This document shows positions 16,198 through 24,186 of a DNA stretch of 64,000 nucleotides, one piece after another. Below the pieces are notes generated by a model. It was not told where the DNA came from, searched no databases, and saw only the letters and a program-made list of their open reading frames with translations. The position numbers and the translations under genes were made by a program. Position 1 is the stretch's first letter. Each line of letters begins with the position of its first letter. The stretch comes from Gemmiger sp. An120 (lineage in GTDB: Bacteria > Bacillota > Clostridia > Oscillospirales > Ruminococcaceae): NCBI RefSeq assembly GCF_002160955.1, contig NZ_NFLN01000003.1, positions 62,001 through 126,000 of the forward strand, written 5' to 3'.

Positions 16198-16236
16198 CAG
16201 CCCCGGAAACGCCAAGGCGTTTCCGGGGCTGTTTTT
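16198..16236 (+). terminator. Intrinsic terminator after elbB, in a convergent junction
   Basis: A 16-bp perfect stem (16198-16213 with 16216-16231) whose apex has almost no loop, followed by TTTTTGTCT on the plus strand. The minus strand has only a weak T tract, so it serves mainly the rightward gene but may also act on malQ. Confidence 0.8.
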
Positions 16237-16245
16237 GTCTCATTT

Positions 16246-17733
16246 TCAGGTTTCGGGCAGGCGGCCGTACTGCGCGGTTTCGGCGCGCAGGGTATCGGCC
16301 AGCTGATCGGTAAAGACGCCGGGGCGGCAGCGCCAGGTCCAGTTGTCCCCCATGGTGGAGGGGGTGTTGATCCGGGCCTCGCTGCCCAGACCCAGCAGAT
16401 CCTGCATCTGCATGATGGCCAGGTCGGCCACGCTGCCCCAGGCACTGCGCATCATGCCCCAATGGTAGCCCTCGGCCTCGTTCAGCCGCAGGTAGGCGGT
16501 GGCGCGGGCCACGTCCTCCCGGGGTGCGTGGGCCATCCAGCCCTGCACCGTGTCGTTGTCGTGGGTGCCGGTATAGACCACGCAGTTGCGCGGATAGGTA
16601 TGGGGCAGATAGCCGGAGCCGGTATCGCGGGAATCAAAGCCCAGTTCCAGCACCTTCATGCCGGGGAACCCCGTCTGTGCCAGGAGGGTGCGCACCGAGG
16701 GGGTCAGAAAGCCCAGATCCTCCGCAATGATATTCTGGCGGCCCATCTGCCGCTCCACTTCCTTGAAAAAGTCGATGCCCGGGCCGGGACGCCAGCGGCC
16801 CCCGCGGGCGTCCTGCGCCCCGTATGGAATGGCATAGTAGGAATCAAAGCCGCGGAAATGGTCGATCCGCAGCACGTCGTAGATGCGAAGCTGGAAGGCA
16901 ATCCGCCGCATCCACCAGGCATAGCCGTCGGCTTTCATCCGTTCCCAGTCGAACAGCGGGTTGCCCCACAACTGCCCGCCCGCCGCGAATCCGTCCGGCG
17001 GGCAGCCGGCCACCTCGATGGGCTGCAGGTTTTCGTCCAGCTGGAACTGGCCCGGATCAGCCCAGACGTCGGCGCTGTCCCCCGACACATAGAAGGGCAG
17101 GTCACCGATGATCTGCACCCCCTGCCGGTTGGCGTAGGTTTTGAGTTTTTCCCACTGTTCAAAGAAGATGGCCTGCACGCAGCGCCAGAAGCGCACTTCC
17201 GGTTCCAGCTGCGCCCGGGCATCGGCCAGGGCCTGGGGTTCCCGGCGGCGCAGCGGCAGCGGCCACTCGGTCCAGGGGGCGCCGCCGAACCGGTCTTTCA
17301 GCGCCATGAACAAGGCGTAGTCTTCCAGCCAGGAAGCCTGCTCCCGGCAGAAATCCGCCAGCCGGGCCGGGCAGCGGCGCTCGTACCGCTTAGCGGCGAT
17401 CCGCAGCACGGTGTACCGGTTGCGGTAGAGCAGGCCGTAGTCCACCTTTTCCGGGTCGGAGCCCCAGTCCAGGGTCTGGTACTCCCCCGGTTCCAGCAGG
17501 CCGGACCGGGCCAGCGTATCCAGGTCGATCAGGTAGGGGTTTCCGGCAAAGGAAGAAAAGGATTGATAGGGCGAATTGCCATATCCGGTGGGGCAGATGG
17601 GCAGGATCTGCCAGTAAGACTGTCCGGAACGATGCAGAAAATCCACAAATCCGCGGGCGGTACGCCCCATGGTGCCCACGCCCCAGGGCGAGGGCAGCGA
17701 GGTGACCGGCAGCAGAATTCCGGCGCTTCTCAT
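16246..17733 (-). CDS. malQ: 4-alpha-glucanotransferase (amylomaltase, GH77)
   Basis: 495 residues, the usual length for the short-type GH77 enzyme. N-terminal signature GILLPVTSLPSPWGVGTMG; catalytic-core motifs include YGNSPYQSFSSFAGNPYLIDL, DLPFYVSGDSADVWADP, IDHFRGFDSYYAIP (nucleophile Asp region), NIIAEDLG (acid/base Glu) and YTGTHDNDT. It disproportionates maltodextrins in the cytoplasm, transferring glucan chains and releasing glucose. Seven bases separate it from the LacI-type regulator upstream, and a maltodextrin-type ABC transporter lies beyond, forming one locus. Confidence 0.96.
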   Translation of the reverse strand: MRSAGILLPVTSLPSPWGVGTMGRTARGFVDFLHRSGQSYWQILPICPTGYGNSPYQSFSSFAGNPYLIDLDTLARSGLLEPGEYQTLDWGSDPEKVDYGLLYRNRYTVLRIAAKRYERRCPARLADFCREQASWLEDYALFMALKDRFGGAPWTEWPLPLRRREPQALADARAQLEPEVRFWRCVQAIFFEQWEKLKTYANRQGVQIIGDLPFYVSGDSADVWADPGQFQLDENLQPIEVAGCPPDGFAAGGQLWGNPLFDWERMKADGYAWWMRRIAFQLRIYDVLRIDHFRGFDSYYAIPYGAQDARGGRWRPGPGIDFFKEVERQMGRQNIIAEDLGFLTPSVRTLLAQTGFPGMKVLELGFDSRDTGSGYLPHTYPRNCVVYTGTHDNDTVQGWMAHAPREDVARATAYLRLNEAEGYHWGMMRSAWGSVADLAIMQMQDLLGLGSEARINTPSTMGDNWTWRCRPGVFTDQLADTLRAETAQYGRLPET

Positions 17734-17740
17734 ACAGGAT

Positions 17741-18772
17741 TCATCCTTTCTGTGGCAAATGTGGACTATTCAGCGCCAGCACGCTCTCCTGCTCCAGCAG
17801 CTGGAACGGGATGATCTCGTGCACCGGCGCGATGTCATAATGCAGGCTTTTCAGCAGCGTGCTCACCCCCCGCGCGGCAAGCTGTTCGGTATTCTGGCGC
17901 ACGGTGGTCAGCCGGGGAACGCTGTACCGGGCCCACAGGATACCGTCGTAGCCGATCAGGGAAACATCCTCCGGCACCCGCAGGCCCAGATCCCGCACCG
18001 CGCGCATTGCACCGGAGGCGATCACGTCGCCCATGCAGAAGATCGCCGTCAGATCCGGCTGGCGCTGCAGCAGCCGTTTGGCCGCCGCGTAGCCGTCCGG
18101 CAGCGAGAACCGGCAGGGCTCATACTGCGTTTCCAGCGGCAGGGTCAGGCCGTGGCGCTGCATCGCTTCGCAGGCGCCGTGTATACGGCGGTAGCTGATC
18201 TGTTCGCTGGACAGATTGCCGCCCAGCAGGCCGATGCGGGTATGCCCGCGGGAAACCAGATAGTCCACCACGCAGGCGGCCGCAGCCGAATCGTCGGTGG
18301 TAAAGCTGGAAAGATTGGCAAATCCCAGCTGGGCGGCGTTGTTGGTAAGCAGCACGCTGGGCACGGTGATCTGGTCAAACCGGCTGCGGAATAACTCCAG
18401 GTCGCCGCCCAGGAAGATCAGCCCTTTGGGGCGGCGCAGGCGGCACAGCTGGATCGCGTAGGTTACCTCATCCGCGTCCTCGTCCAGGTAGGCCACAAAC
18501 ACCTCTTCGCCGCTGTCCAGCAGCAGGGACTGCACCCGCTCCAGCAGATCGGCAAACAGCATGTTCTGGGTACCTTTGACCAGCACGGTCACCGAGGAAA
18601 GGGTCTGGGATTTGAGATGCCGCGCGTTGGAGTTTGGCTCAAAGCCATACTGACGCACCACGGCCATAACACGCTCCCGGGCCGCGTCGCTTACGTCGGG
18701 ATGATGGTTCAGCACCCGCGACACGGTGCCCACGCCGTATCCGGACAGGCGGGCGATGTCTTTGATGGTCAT
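17741..18772 (-). CDS. LacI-family transcriptional regulator of the maltodextrin locus
   Basis: 343 residues from ATG 18772 (AAGGAG upstream). Helix-turn-helix at 1-25 (MTIKDIARLSGYGVGTVSRVLN), hinge helix region ending ARHLKSQ, then a periplasmic-binding-protein-like effector domain with the usual RIGLLGG, IFCMGDVIASGAMRAVRDLG and ISLIGYDG-type motifs. Presumably represses the binding-protein promoter near 22.0 kb through the tandem GAAACGTTTC sites, released by maltose or maltodextrin. The pairing of this regulator with those sites is inferred from proximity. No separate operator is visible at its own start; it may be cotranscribed with the transporter. Confidence 0.92.
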   Translation of the reverse strand: MTIKDIARLSGYGVGTVSRVLNHHPDVSDAARERVMAVVRQYGFEPNSNARHLKSQTLSSVTVLVKGTQNMLFADLLERVQSLLLDSGEEVFVAYLDEDADEVTYAIQLCRLRRPKGLIFLGGDLELFRSRFDQITVPSVLLTNNAAQLGFANLSSFTTDDSAAAACVVDYLVSRGHTRIGLLGGNLSSEQISYRRIHGACEAMQRHGLTLPLETQYEPCRFSLPDGYAAAKRLLQRQPDLTAIFCMGDVIASGAMRAVRDLGLRVPEDVSLIGYDGILWARYSVPRLTTVRQNTEQLAARGVSTLLKSLHYDIAPVHEIIPFQLLEQESVLALNSPHLPQKG

Positions 18773-18809
18773 TGGCGGCACGCTCCTTGCATGGATTTTT
18801 GGTTCTATT

Positions 18810-19649
18810 TTACCCCTTAACCGCGCCGGCGGCAACACCCTTGATGATGTGCTTCTGGCAGGCCAGGTAGAAAATGACCACCGGGATGATCGCCATGATC
18901 AGCGCAGCCATGATAGCGCCCATGTCGACCCGCCCGTAGGAGCCTTTCATATACTGAATGATGATGGAGATGGTTTTGTACTTCTTGATGTCCAGGGTCA
19001 GATAGGGCAGCAGGAAGTCGTTCCAGATCCACATGGTTTCCAGGATACCCACCGAGATGTAGGTGGGCTGCATGATGGGCAGCACCACCGAGAAGAACAT
19101 CCGCAGCGGCGAGCAGCCGTCAATCAGGGCGGCTTCCTCGATCTCAATGGGGATGGATTTGACGAAGCCGCAGAACATGAACACCGCCAGGCCGGCGCCG
19201 AAGCCCAGGTAAATGATGACCAGGCCCCAGGGAGTACCCAGGCCCAGCCGGTCGGTGACCAGCGACAGGGTGAACATGACCATCTGGAAAGGCACCACCA
19301 TGGAGAATACGCACAGCAGGTAGATCAGGCGGGTGGCGGCGTTGTTCACCCGGGTGATGAACCAGGCGCACATGGAGGTACAGAGCAGGATGGCCAGCAC
19401 GCTGCCCACCGTGATGAACACCGTCCAGCCCACCGCGTCCAGGAAACCGTACTGGTCAATGGCGGCGGTGTAGTTTTCCAGCCCGTTGAAGGTGCTCTCG
19501 TTGGGCAGGGTGAAGGGCTGCAGGTTGATGAAGGATTTCTTCTTGAAGGAGTTGAAAAGCACGATAAAGATCGGCAGGATGTACACAACGCTGACAACGC
19601 TGAAAAACGCGGTGCCCAGCCATCCGGCGACGGATTTGTGTCGATTCAT
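18810..19649 (-). CDS. Carbohydrate ABC transporter permease, MalG-like
   Basis: 279 residues with six membrane helices. The EAA loop reads EIEEAALIDGCSPLRMFFSVVLPIMQP (about 165-191). It overlaps the MalF-like gene by four bases (ATGA). Together they form the import channel for the sugar bound by the lipoprotein encoded upstream. MalQ and the LacI-type regulator downstream point to maltodextrin. No ATPase gene is nearby; such Firmicute importers commonly share an MsmX-type ATPase. Confidence 0.94.
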   Translation of the reverse strand: MNRHKSVAGWLGTAFFSVVSVVYILPIFIVLFNSFKKKSFINLQPFTLPNESTFNGLENYTAAIDQYGFLDAVGWTVFITVGSVLAILLCTSMCAWFITRVNNAATRLIYLLCVFSMVVPFQMVMFTLSLVTDRLGLGTPWGLVIIYLGFGAGLAVFMFCGFVKSIPIEIEEAALIDGCSPLRMFFSVVLPIMQPTYISVGILETMWIWNDFLLPYLTLDIKKYKTISIIIQYMKGSYGRVDMGAIMAALIMAIIPVVIFYLACQKHIIKGVAAGAVKG

Positions 19650-20488
19650 TGCTGTACCTCCTTCGAACGGGTCAGACGAAGCTGCAAAAGGCCCAAAACC
19701 ACGACCAGGATGAAGAACAGGACCGCCTTTGCCTGGCCGACGCCCTCCCAGCCGGTACGACCGTAGAAGGTGTTATAGATGTTCAGCGCCAGCAGTTCCG
19801 ACATCTTGGCGGGTTCGCCGGCGGTCAGGGACAGGTTCTGGTCAAACAGCTTGAAGCCGTTGACCATGGACAGGAAGGTGCAGATGGTGATGGAGGGCAT
19901 CATCATGGGGATGGTGACCTTGAACAGCCGCTGGCGGGCGTTGGCGCCGTCGATGGCGGCAGCCTCCATCACGTCGCCGGGGATGGACTGCAGGCCGGCG
20001 ATATAAATAATCATCATATAGCCGATCTGCTGCCAGGCCACCAGAATGACCAGGCCCCAGAAGCCGTACCACTCGTTCAGGTTCAGGGTAGTGGAGAAGG
20101 GCGCCAGGATGCCGTTGAAGATCAGCTGCCAGATATAGCCCAGCACAATACCGCCGATCAGGTTGGGCATGAAGAACACGGTGCGGAAGATGTTGGTGCC
20201 CCGCAGGTTCTGGGTCAGGGCCAGCGCGATCAGGAACGCTAGCACATTGATGACCACCAGCGAGACGATGGCGAACGCGGCGGTATACCAGAACGCGTGG
20301 CGGAACACGGTATCCTGCAGCGCCTTGACGTAGTTGGACAGGCCCACAAAGGTGGCGTCGGTAACGGTGGTGAATTCACAGAACGACAGGCCGATGCCCA
20401 TTATGAACGGCACGATAAAGCCGATCAGGAACGCCAGCATGGTGGGCAGCACAAAGATGGGGAAATAGCGCTTGATGGCTTTTTCCAC
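19646..20488 (-). CDS. Carbohydrate ABC transporter permease, MalF-like
   Basis: 280 residues from GTG 20488, chosen because AAGGAGG lies nine bases upstream; longer in-frame starts would place that site inside the gene. First helix follows VEKAIKRYF. Six helices; EAA loop DVMEAAAIDGANARQRLFKVTIPMM (about 190-214). Coupled by ATGA overlap to the MalG-like gene. Subunit of the putative maltodextrin importer. Confidence 0.94.
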   Translation of the reverse strand: MEKAIKRYFPIFVLPTMLAFLIGFIVPFIMGIGLSFCEFTTVTDATFVGLSNYVKALQDTVFRHAFWYTAAFAIVSLVVINVLAFLIALALTQNLRGTNIFRTVFFMPNLIGGIVLGYIWQLIFNGILAPFSTTLNLNEWYGFWGLVILVAWQQIGYMMIIYIAGLQSIPGDVMEAAAIDGANARQRLFKVTIPMMMPSITICTFLSMVNGFKLFDQNLSLTAGEPAKMSELLALNIYNTFYGRTGWEGVGQAKAVLFFILVVVLGLLQLRLTRSKEVQQ

Positions 20489-20587
20489 GAGAAGCAGCCT
20501 CCTTTTTTCTCTTGCAAACAAAGCGGAACGGCGGGCGGGCAAGAACGCCCGCCCGCCGTCTCACAGGGTATCTGCCGGTTGTGGGGA

Positions 20588-21919
20588 TCAGCCGTTGACA
20601 GCGGCGGCCTCGGTGGCCCAGCCGTCCACGAACGCGGTTACGACCGCATCCCAGTTGGCATCGGTCTGGTCAGCCGCGTAGCTGGTCAGGGCGGAGCCAA
20701 CGCCGTTCTTCCACTCTTCAGAGGGGATGTAGTTGAAGTCCCAGGCCACCGAGTACTTGCCGGAAGCCACGGCCTCGTTCATCTTGTTGTTCAGAACGTT
20801 GGGGGTCTCCTTGGCGTTCTTGAAGGGGCAGATGAAGCCCATATCCTGCGCCATGGCGGTGGTGCCTTCCTCGGAGGTCACGCACCAGTACATGAAGTCC
20901 AGAGTAGCCTTGATGTCTTCTTCAGAAGCCTTGGCGTTGACGCACCAGTAGTTCTCGGTGCCGATGCACAGGCCCTGATTTTCCTCGCCGTCCACACCGA
21001 TGTAGATGGGCAGGATATCCATGTTCTCGTCGCCCAGGTCGGCGATGTTGGTGTACTCCCAGGTGCCGTTCTGATAGAACACGGCAGCGCCGGTCAGGAA
21101 TTCGGCGGTAGCGTCGTCAGCGGTCTTGGCAGACAGCAGGGACGGCTCGCAGGTGGCGTTGTTGATGTACAGATCCCAGATCTGACGGTAGTTGTCCAGA
21201 TAGGCGCCCTTGATCTCGGCCGGGGTGCCTTCGTAGCCCTCATCCTCGAACTCATAGTACAGAGGCATGTTGGCCAGGTGGGTCTTGAAGCGCCAGTCGG
21301 AAGAGCCATCCATACCGGCGGAGGTGAAAGCGGAGAAGCCCAGCTCGTCCTTGCGGGCGGTGATGTCCTCGGCCACCTTCTTCAGGGACTCAAAGTCGGT
21401 AATGTCGGCGGTGGTGTAGCCGGCTTCTTCCAGCAGGGCGGTGTTGACGATGATGCCGTAGCCCTCGTACACATAGGCCACACCCGCCAGCTTGTCGCCG
21501 TCCATCAGCTTGAAGTCGTCGCTGGTCAGCTCATTGGCAAAGTCGGTGCCGGTCAGGTCGTAGCAGTAATCGCTCCAGCTGGCCAGACCCACAGGGCCGT
21601 TGACCTGGAACAGGGTGGGGGCGTCGGTCTTGGCCATCTCAGATTTCAGCATGGTCTCGTAGTTGCCGCTGGCCGCGGTGACCACGGTGACCGGCACGCC
21701 GGTCTGTTCGGTGTAGGTTTCGGCCAGGGCCTGCCACTGGGCATCCGCCTCCGGCTTGAAGTTCAGATAATAGACCGAGCCGCCCGAAGCAGCCTCGCCG
21801 CCGGTGGAAGAACCGCCGGTGGAACCAGCCTGCGAAGAAGAACCCGCGCTGCCGCAGCCGGCCAGCAGCGAGACGGACATGGCAGCCGCCAGGCCCAGAG
21901 CAAGAAGTTTGCGTTTCAT
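20588..21919 (-). CDS. Sugar ABC transporter substrate-binding lipoprotein (maltodextrin-type)
   Basis: 443 residues from ATG 21919 (AGGAGGG at nine bases). Signal peptide MKRKLLALGLAAAMSVS with lipobox LLAGC, then a Ser/Gly-rich tether. Family-1 extracellular binding fold: YLNFKPEADAQWQALAETYTEQTGVPV, an internal LFQVNGPVGLASWSDYCYDL segment, WTY-type tryptophans and tyrosines (QNGTWEYTNIADLG) that could stack on sugar rings. Captures sugar on the cell surface and delivers it to the MalFG-like permeases. First gene of the transporter operon, under a promoter with tandem LacI-type operators. Confidence 0.93.
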   Translation of the reverse strand: MKRKLLALGLAAAMSVSLLAGCGSAGSSSQAGSTGGSSTGGEAASGGSVYYLNFKPEADAQWQALAETYTEQTGVPVTVVTAASGNYETMLKSEMAKTDAPTLFQVNGPVGLASWSDYCYDLTGTDFANELTSDDFKLMDGDKLAGVAYVYEGYGIIVNTALLEEAGYTTADITDFESLKKVAEDITARKDELGFSAFTSAGMDGSSDWRFKTHLANMPLYYEFEDEGYEGTPAEIKGAYLDNYRQIWDLYINNATCEPSLLSAKTADDATAEFLTGAAVFYQNGTWEYTNIADLGDENMDILPIYIGVDGEENQGLCIGTENYWCVNAKASEEDIKATLDFMYWCVTSEEGTTAMAQDMGFICPFKNAKETPNVLNNKMNEAVASGKYSVAWDFNYIPSEEWKNGVGSALTSYAADQTDANWDAVVTAFVDGWATEAAAVNG

Positions 21920-21959
21920 CTGTATTTCCCTCCTGATTGTGTGTGTTTCCGATTGTTCG

Positions 21960-21981
21960 GAAACGTTTCTGGAAACGTTTC
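21960..21981. promoter_or_regulatory. Two tandem LacI-family operators
   Basis: The 10-bp palindrome GAAACGTTTC with central CG occurs at 21960-21969 and 21972-21981, 12 bases apart. Both lie just downstream of the -10 at 22001-21996, in the early transcribed region, where a repressor would block elongation or initiation. The sequence is of the type bound by MalR/CcpA relatives; the LacI-type product of 17741-18772 is the best candidate. Confidence 0.85.
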
Positions 21982-21995
21982 CGTTTGACAATGCC

Positions 21996-22024
21996 AGTGT
22001 AACCCTTTTTCCGCCAACAGTCAA
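21996..22024 (-). promoter_or_regulatory. Promoter of the maltodextrin transporter operon
   Basis: Minus-strand -35 TTGACT (22024-22019), 17-base spacer, -10 TACACT (22001-21996). Followed by the tandem operators and, about 40 bases later, the Shine-Dalgarno of the binding-protein gene. The rest of 22025-22150 is AT-rich with no gene visible. Confidence 0.75.
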
Positions 22025-22154
22025 GAAGAAAAACGGGTTTGTCAATAAATTTGTTCAATGTGTTGATGTTTTTTTGTTTTCTTTGTTCAACAAGCTCATC
22101 GCTTTCCGGATTTTTGCGGCTGAATCCGGAATCTGCCGCAGACTGCGCGGCGGC

Positions 22155-22197
22155 GCAAAAAAGGCCCGCGGAACCTTTTGTGGGTTCTGCGGGCCTT
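22155..22197 (-). terminator. Intrinsic terminator of the DUF4364 gene
   Basis: On the minus strand, an almost perfect GGCCCGC-type stem (22195-22163, short central loop) is followed by TTTTTTGCG. It lies 13 bases after the stop of the gene at 22210. Confidence 0.8.
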
Positions 22198-22209
22198 TTG
22201 CGGTATGGT

Positions 22210-22773
22210 TCAGTTCTTGCCCTCCCGCGTAAGAGCGTCCATCAGCAGGGCGAATATCTCGCTGCCCTGCTCGATAAAGCGGTGCTTGACCGCTTCAGCG
22301 GTGAGGGGGTCGGGCATTTCCAGCTGCAGCCGGAACACCTCGCTGCCCAGATCCTCGATGCGGCAGTCCACCAGATACCGGCCGTTTTCGGCGGTGACGG
22401 TGGCCTTGTGCTGGGCCGCCTTGCGCAGCCAGGTCTGGGCCCGGATCACCGCCCGGGCCGCGCTTTCCCGCACACTGCGGGGCAGATCGTAGGCCAGGGT
22501 GTCCGCCACGGTGGAGCCCTTGTCGGTCACCCGGTAGCGGCCGTCCTCCAGCCGGATCATCCCCTGCTGTTCCAGGTCGCCCAGGCCGCCGGCCAGTTCA
22601 AAATAATTCACCAGTTCCTCACTGAGAAGGGCGTTTTCCAGTTCCTGCCGGGTCAGGGGCGCGGCGGTCTTGGCGGCGGTTTTGATCAGGTAGCACAGCA
22701 GGATCCGCACCTCCATCGTGCTGGTCAGCCCGCCGGGTTTGACCCCGCCGGTAAACGCGTCGTTATGGCCCAT
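22210..22773 (-). CDS. DUF4364 family protein
   Basis: 187 residues from ATG 22773 (AAAGGA about ten bases upstream; an in-frame GTG at 22782 is closer to that site and less suitable). The N-terminal 80 residues look like a winged helix (VRILLCYLIKTA, LTRQELENALL, LGDLEQQGMIRLEDGRYRVTDKG), followed by a mixed domain. Members of DUF4364 are small Clostridia-specific proteins of unknown function; the winged helix suggests a regulator. Own promoter and terminator. Confidence 0.8.
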   Translation of the reverse strand: MGHNDAFTGGVKPGGLTSTMEVRILLCYLIKTAAKTAAPLTRQELENALLSEELVNYFELAGGLGDLEQQGMIRLEDGRYRVTDKGSTVADTLAYDLPRSVRESAARAVIRAQTWLRKAAQHKATVTAENGRYLVDCRIEDLGSEVFRLQLEMPDPLTAEAVKHRFIEQGSEIFALLMDALTREGKN

Positions 22774-22817
22774 CCTGTTCACGTCCTTTCTCCTGGGGCA
22801 TAAGCATTCTGCTTTTT

Positions 22818-22845
22818 ATTATACCAAAATTTACGCAACTTACAA
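22818..22845 (-). promoter_or_regulatory. Extended -10 promoter for the DUF4364 gene
   Basis: Minus-strand -35 TTGTAA (22845-22840), 16-base spacer, TGGTATAAT extended -10 (22823-22818 for TATAAT). The -35 overlaps the stop codon of the upstream S1-domain gene. Confidence 0.7.
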
Positions 22846-23769
22846 GGCCGCGGCCGGCTGGCAGAAAACCGTCTCCACCTGTTTGCGGCTGCCGGGGGTG
22901 GAGTACACCCAGCGCCGGATGATCCCCTCCCGCACAAAATACCGGGGTTCAAACCGGATATCGCTGCGCAGGTTCCGGTTGACCACCACCAGCTTGATCT
23001 TCATTTTATCCGGCAGGATACTTTTAATGTACACGCTTACCGCCTGGCCCGGCTGCAACCCTTCGCAGTGTTCCGCCAGGCCCGCCAGATTGGGGGCGAT
23101 CTCGATGAACACGCCGTAGTCCTCCACGCTGCGCACGATGCCCACCACCGTTTCGCCCGGGTGGAAGCAATCCGCGTTTTCCTGCCAGGTGCCCATGAGT
23201 TCCCGCAGGGTCAGTACCAGACGGCCCTGTTCATCCCGGTTCTTCACCGCGCACAGCAGCTGCTGGCCCACCCGCACCCGGTCCGCCGGGCTGCCGATGC
23301 GGGACACCGACAGGCAATCAATGGGCAGCAGCGCGCTGATCCCGCAGCCCACATCGCAGAACGCCCCAAAGGGTTCCAGGTGGGTCACGGTGCAGGGTAT
23401 CACCTGGCCGGGCTCCAGCCGGTCCAGGTATTCTTCCCGGCAGCGGCGCTGGGCACGGGCGCGGCTCAGCGCCAGATAGGGGCGGTCCTGCCCGTCCCGG
23501 CGCAGGCCCTCCACCACAAAACAGGTGGGCCGCCCCACCCGTACCAGCACCGCCACGTCCCGCACCAGGCCCTCGGCGGCGCCGTCGGCACATTCTTCAA
23601 AGGGCATCAGCCCCGGCATACCCGCCAGTTCAAACCGCAGCCGCCGCTCGTTGTCAAAGGCAAGGGCGGTGCTCTGCAGCAGCTGCCCGGTGGCGGCCGC
23701 TGCCTCCAGCGCGTACAGGCTCATGGCATCGGCGGGGCGGCAAAGCCCCTCGGCCGGAAATTCCGTCAT
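22840..23769 (-). CDS. Protein with two S1 RNA-binding domains
   Basis: 309 residues from ATG 23769 (AAGGAGGAA upstream). An N-terminal region of about 110 residues resembles nothing I can name. S1 domains follow at about 118-185 (EPGQVIPCTVTHLEPFGAFCDVG) and 195-265 (FHPGETVVGIVRSVEDYGVFIEIAPN). It is shorter than true ribosomal protein S1 and is the form found in many Clostridia, sometimes annotated as 30S ribosomal protein S1. Probably binds RNA or ribosomes; function unproven. Divergent from the DUF951 and prfA genes. Confidence 0.85.
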   Translation of the reverse strand: MTEFPAEGLCRPADAMSLYALEAAAATGQLLQSTALAFDNERRLRFELAGMPGLMPFEECADGAAEGLVRDVAVLVRVGRPTCFVVEGLRRDGQDRPYLALSRARAQRRCREEYLDRLEPGQVIPCTVTHLEPFGAFCDVGCGISALLPIDCLSVSRIGSPADRVRVGQQLLCAVKNRDEQGRLVLTLRELMGTWQENADCFHPGETVVGIVRSVEDYGVFIEIAPNLAGLAEHCEGLQPGQAVSVYIKSILPDKMKIKLVVVNRNLRSDIRFEPRYFVREGIIRRWVYSTPGSRKQVETVFCQPAAAL

Positions 23770-23885
23770 CAATTCTGTTCCTCCTTTTTTTCGGGTCCCG
23801 TCCCGGGGCCCGCCGCTGTTGTGCGCACCAGGGCGCTGGTACACTGTATGCGGCGGAATGCCGGGATATTTATCCGGTACTGTCT

Positions 23886-23913
23886 TTGCTTTTTTTCGCG
23901 TATAGGGTATAAT
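23886..23913 (+). promoter_or_regulatory. Promoter for DUF951-prfA-tsaC-coaE-slt series
   Basis: -35 TTGCTT (23886-23891), 16-base spacer, perfect -10 TATAAT (23908-23913). The -35 is imperfect; TTTGCT one base to the left gives a 17-base spacer. Confidence 0.65.
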
Positions 23914-23949
23914 AAGATGGATTGCAGCAAATTGCCGGGAGGTATAGAT

Positions 23950-24138
23950 ATGGATATCCAGGTAGGCGATACCATCCAGACCAAAAAGCCGCATCCCTGC
24001 GGGGCCAATACCTTTGCGGTGCTGCGGGTGGGAATGGACTTCCGCATCCGGTGCACCGGCTGCGGGCGGGAGATCATGCTGCCCCGCGCCCGCATCGAAA
24101 AGAACATTCGGGCGGTGCGCCGTCCCGGGCAGGCGTAG
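23950..24138 (+). CDS. DUF951 family small protein
   Basis: 62 residues from ATG 23950 with GGGAGG upstream. The whole protein matches the conserved form of DUF951: MDIQVGDTIQTKKPHPCG near the start, then FRIRCTGCGREIMLPR with a CxxC pair and a third Cys at about 18. A small beta-barrel-like protein, function unknown, commonly located next to translation or chromosome-maintenance genes in Firmicutes. Here it is the first gene before prfA. Confidence 0.88.
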   Translation: MDIQVGDTIQTKKPHPCGANTFAVLRVGMDFRIRCTGCGREIMLPRARIEKNIRAVRRPGQA

Positions 24139-24186
24139 CGGCGCGGGAATGTCCGCCCCCCTACCCCTGACCGAAAAGGAGATTCT

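Noticed and set aside
22025-22209. A small gene in the AT-rich stretch upstream of the maltodextrin binding protein
   Set aside because: No frame with a start, ribosome site and protein-like translation; the region is explained by a promoter and the DUF4364 terminator.
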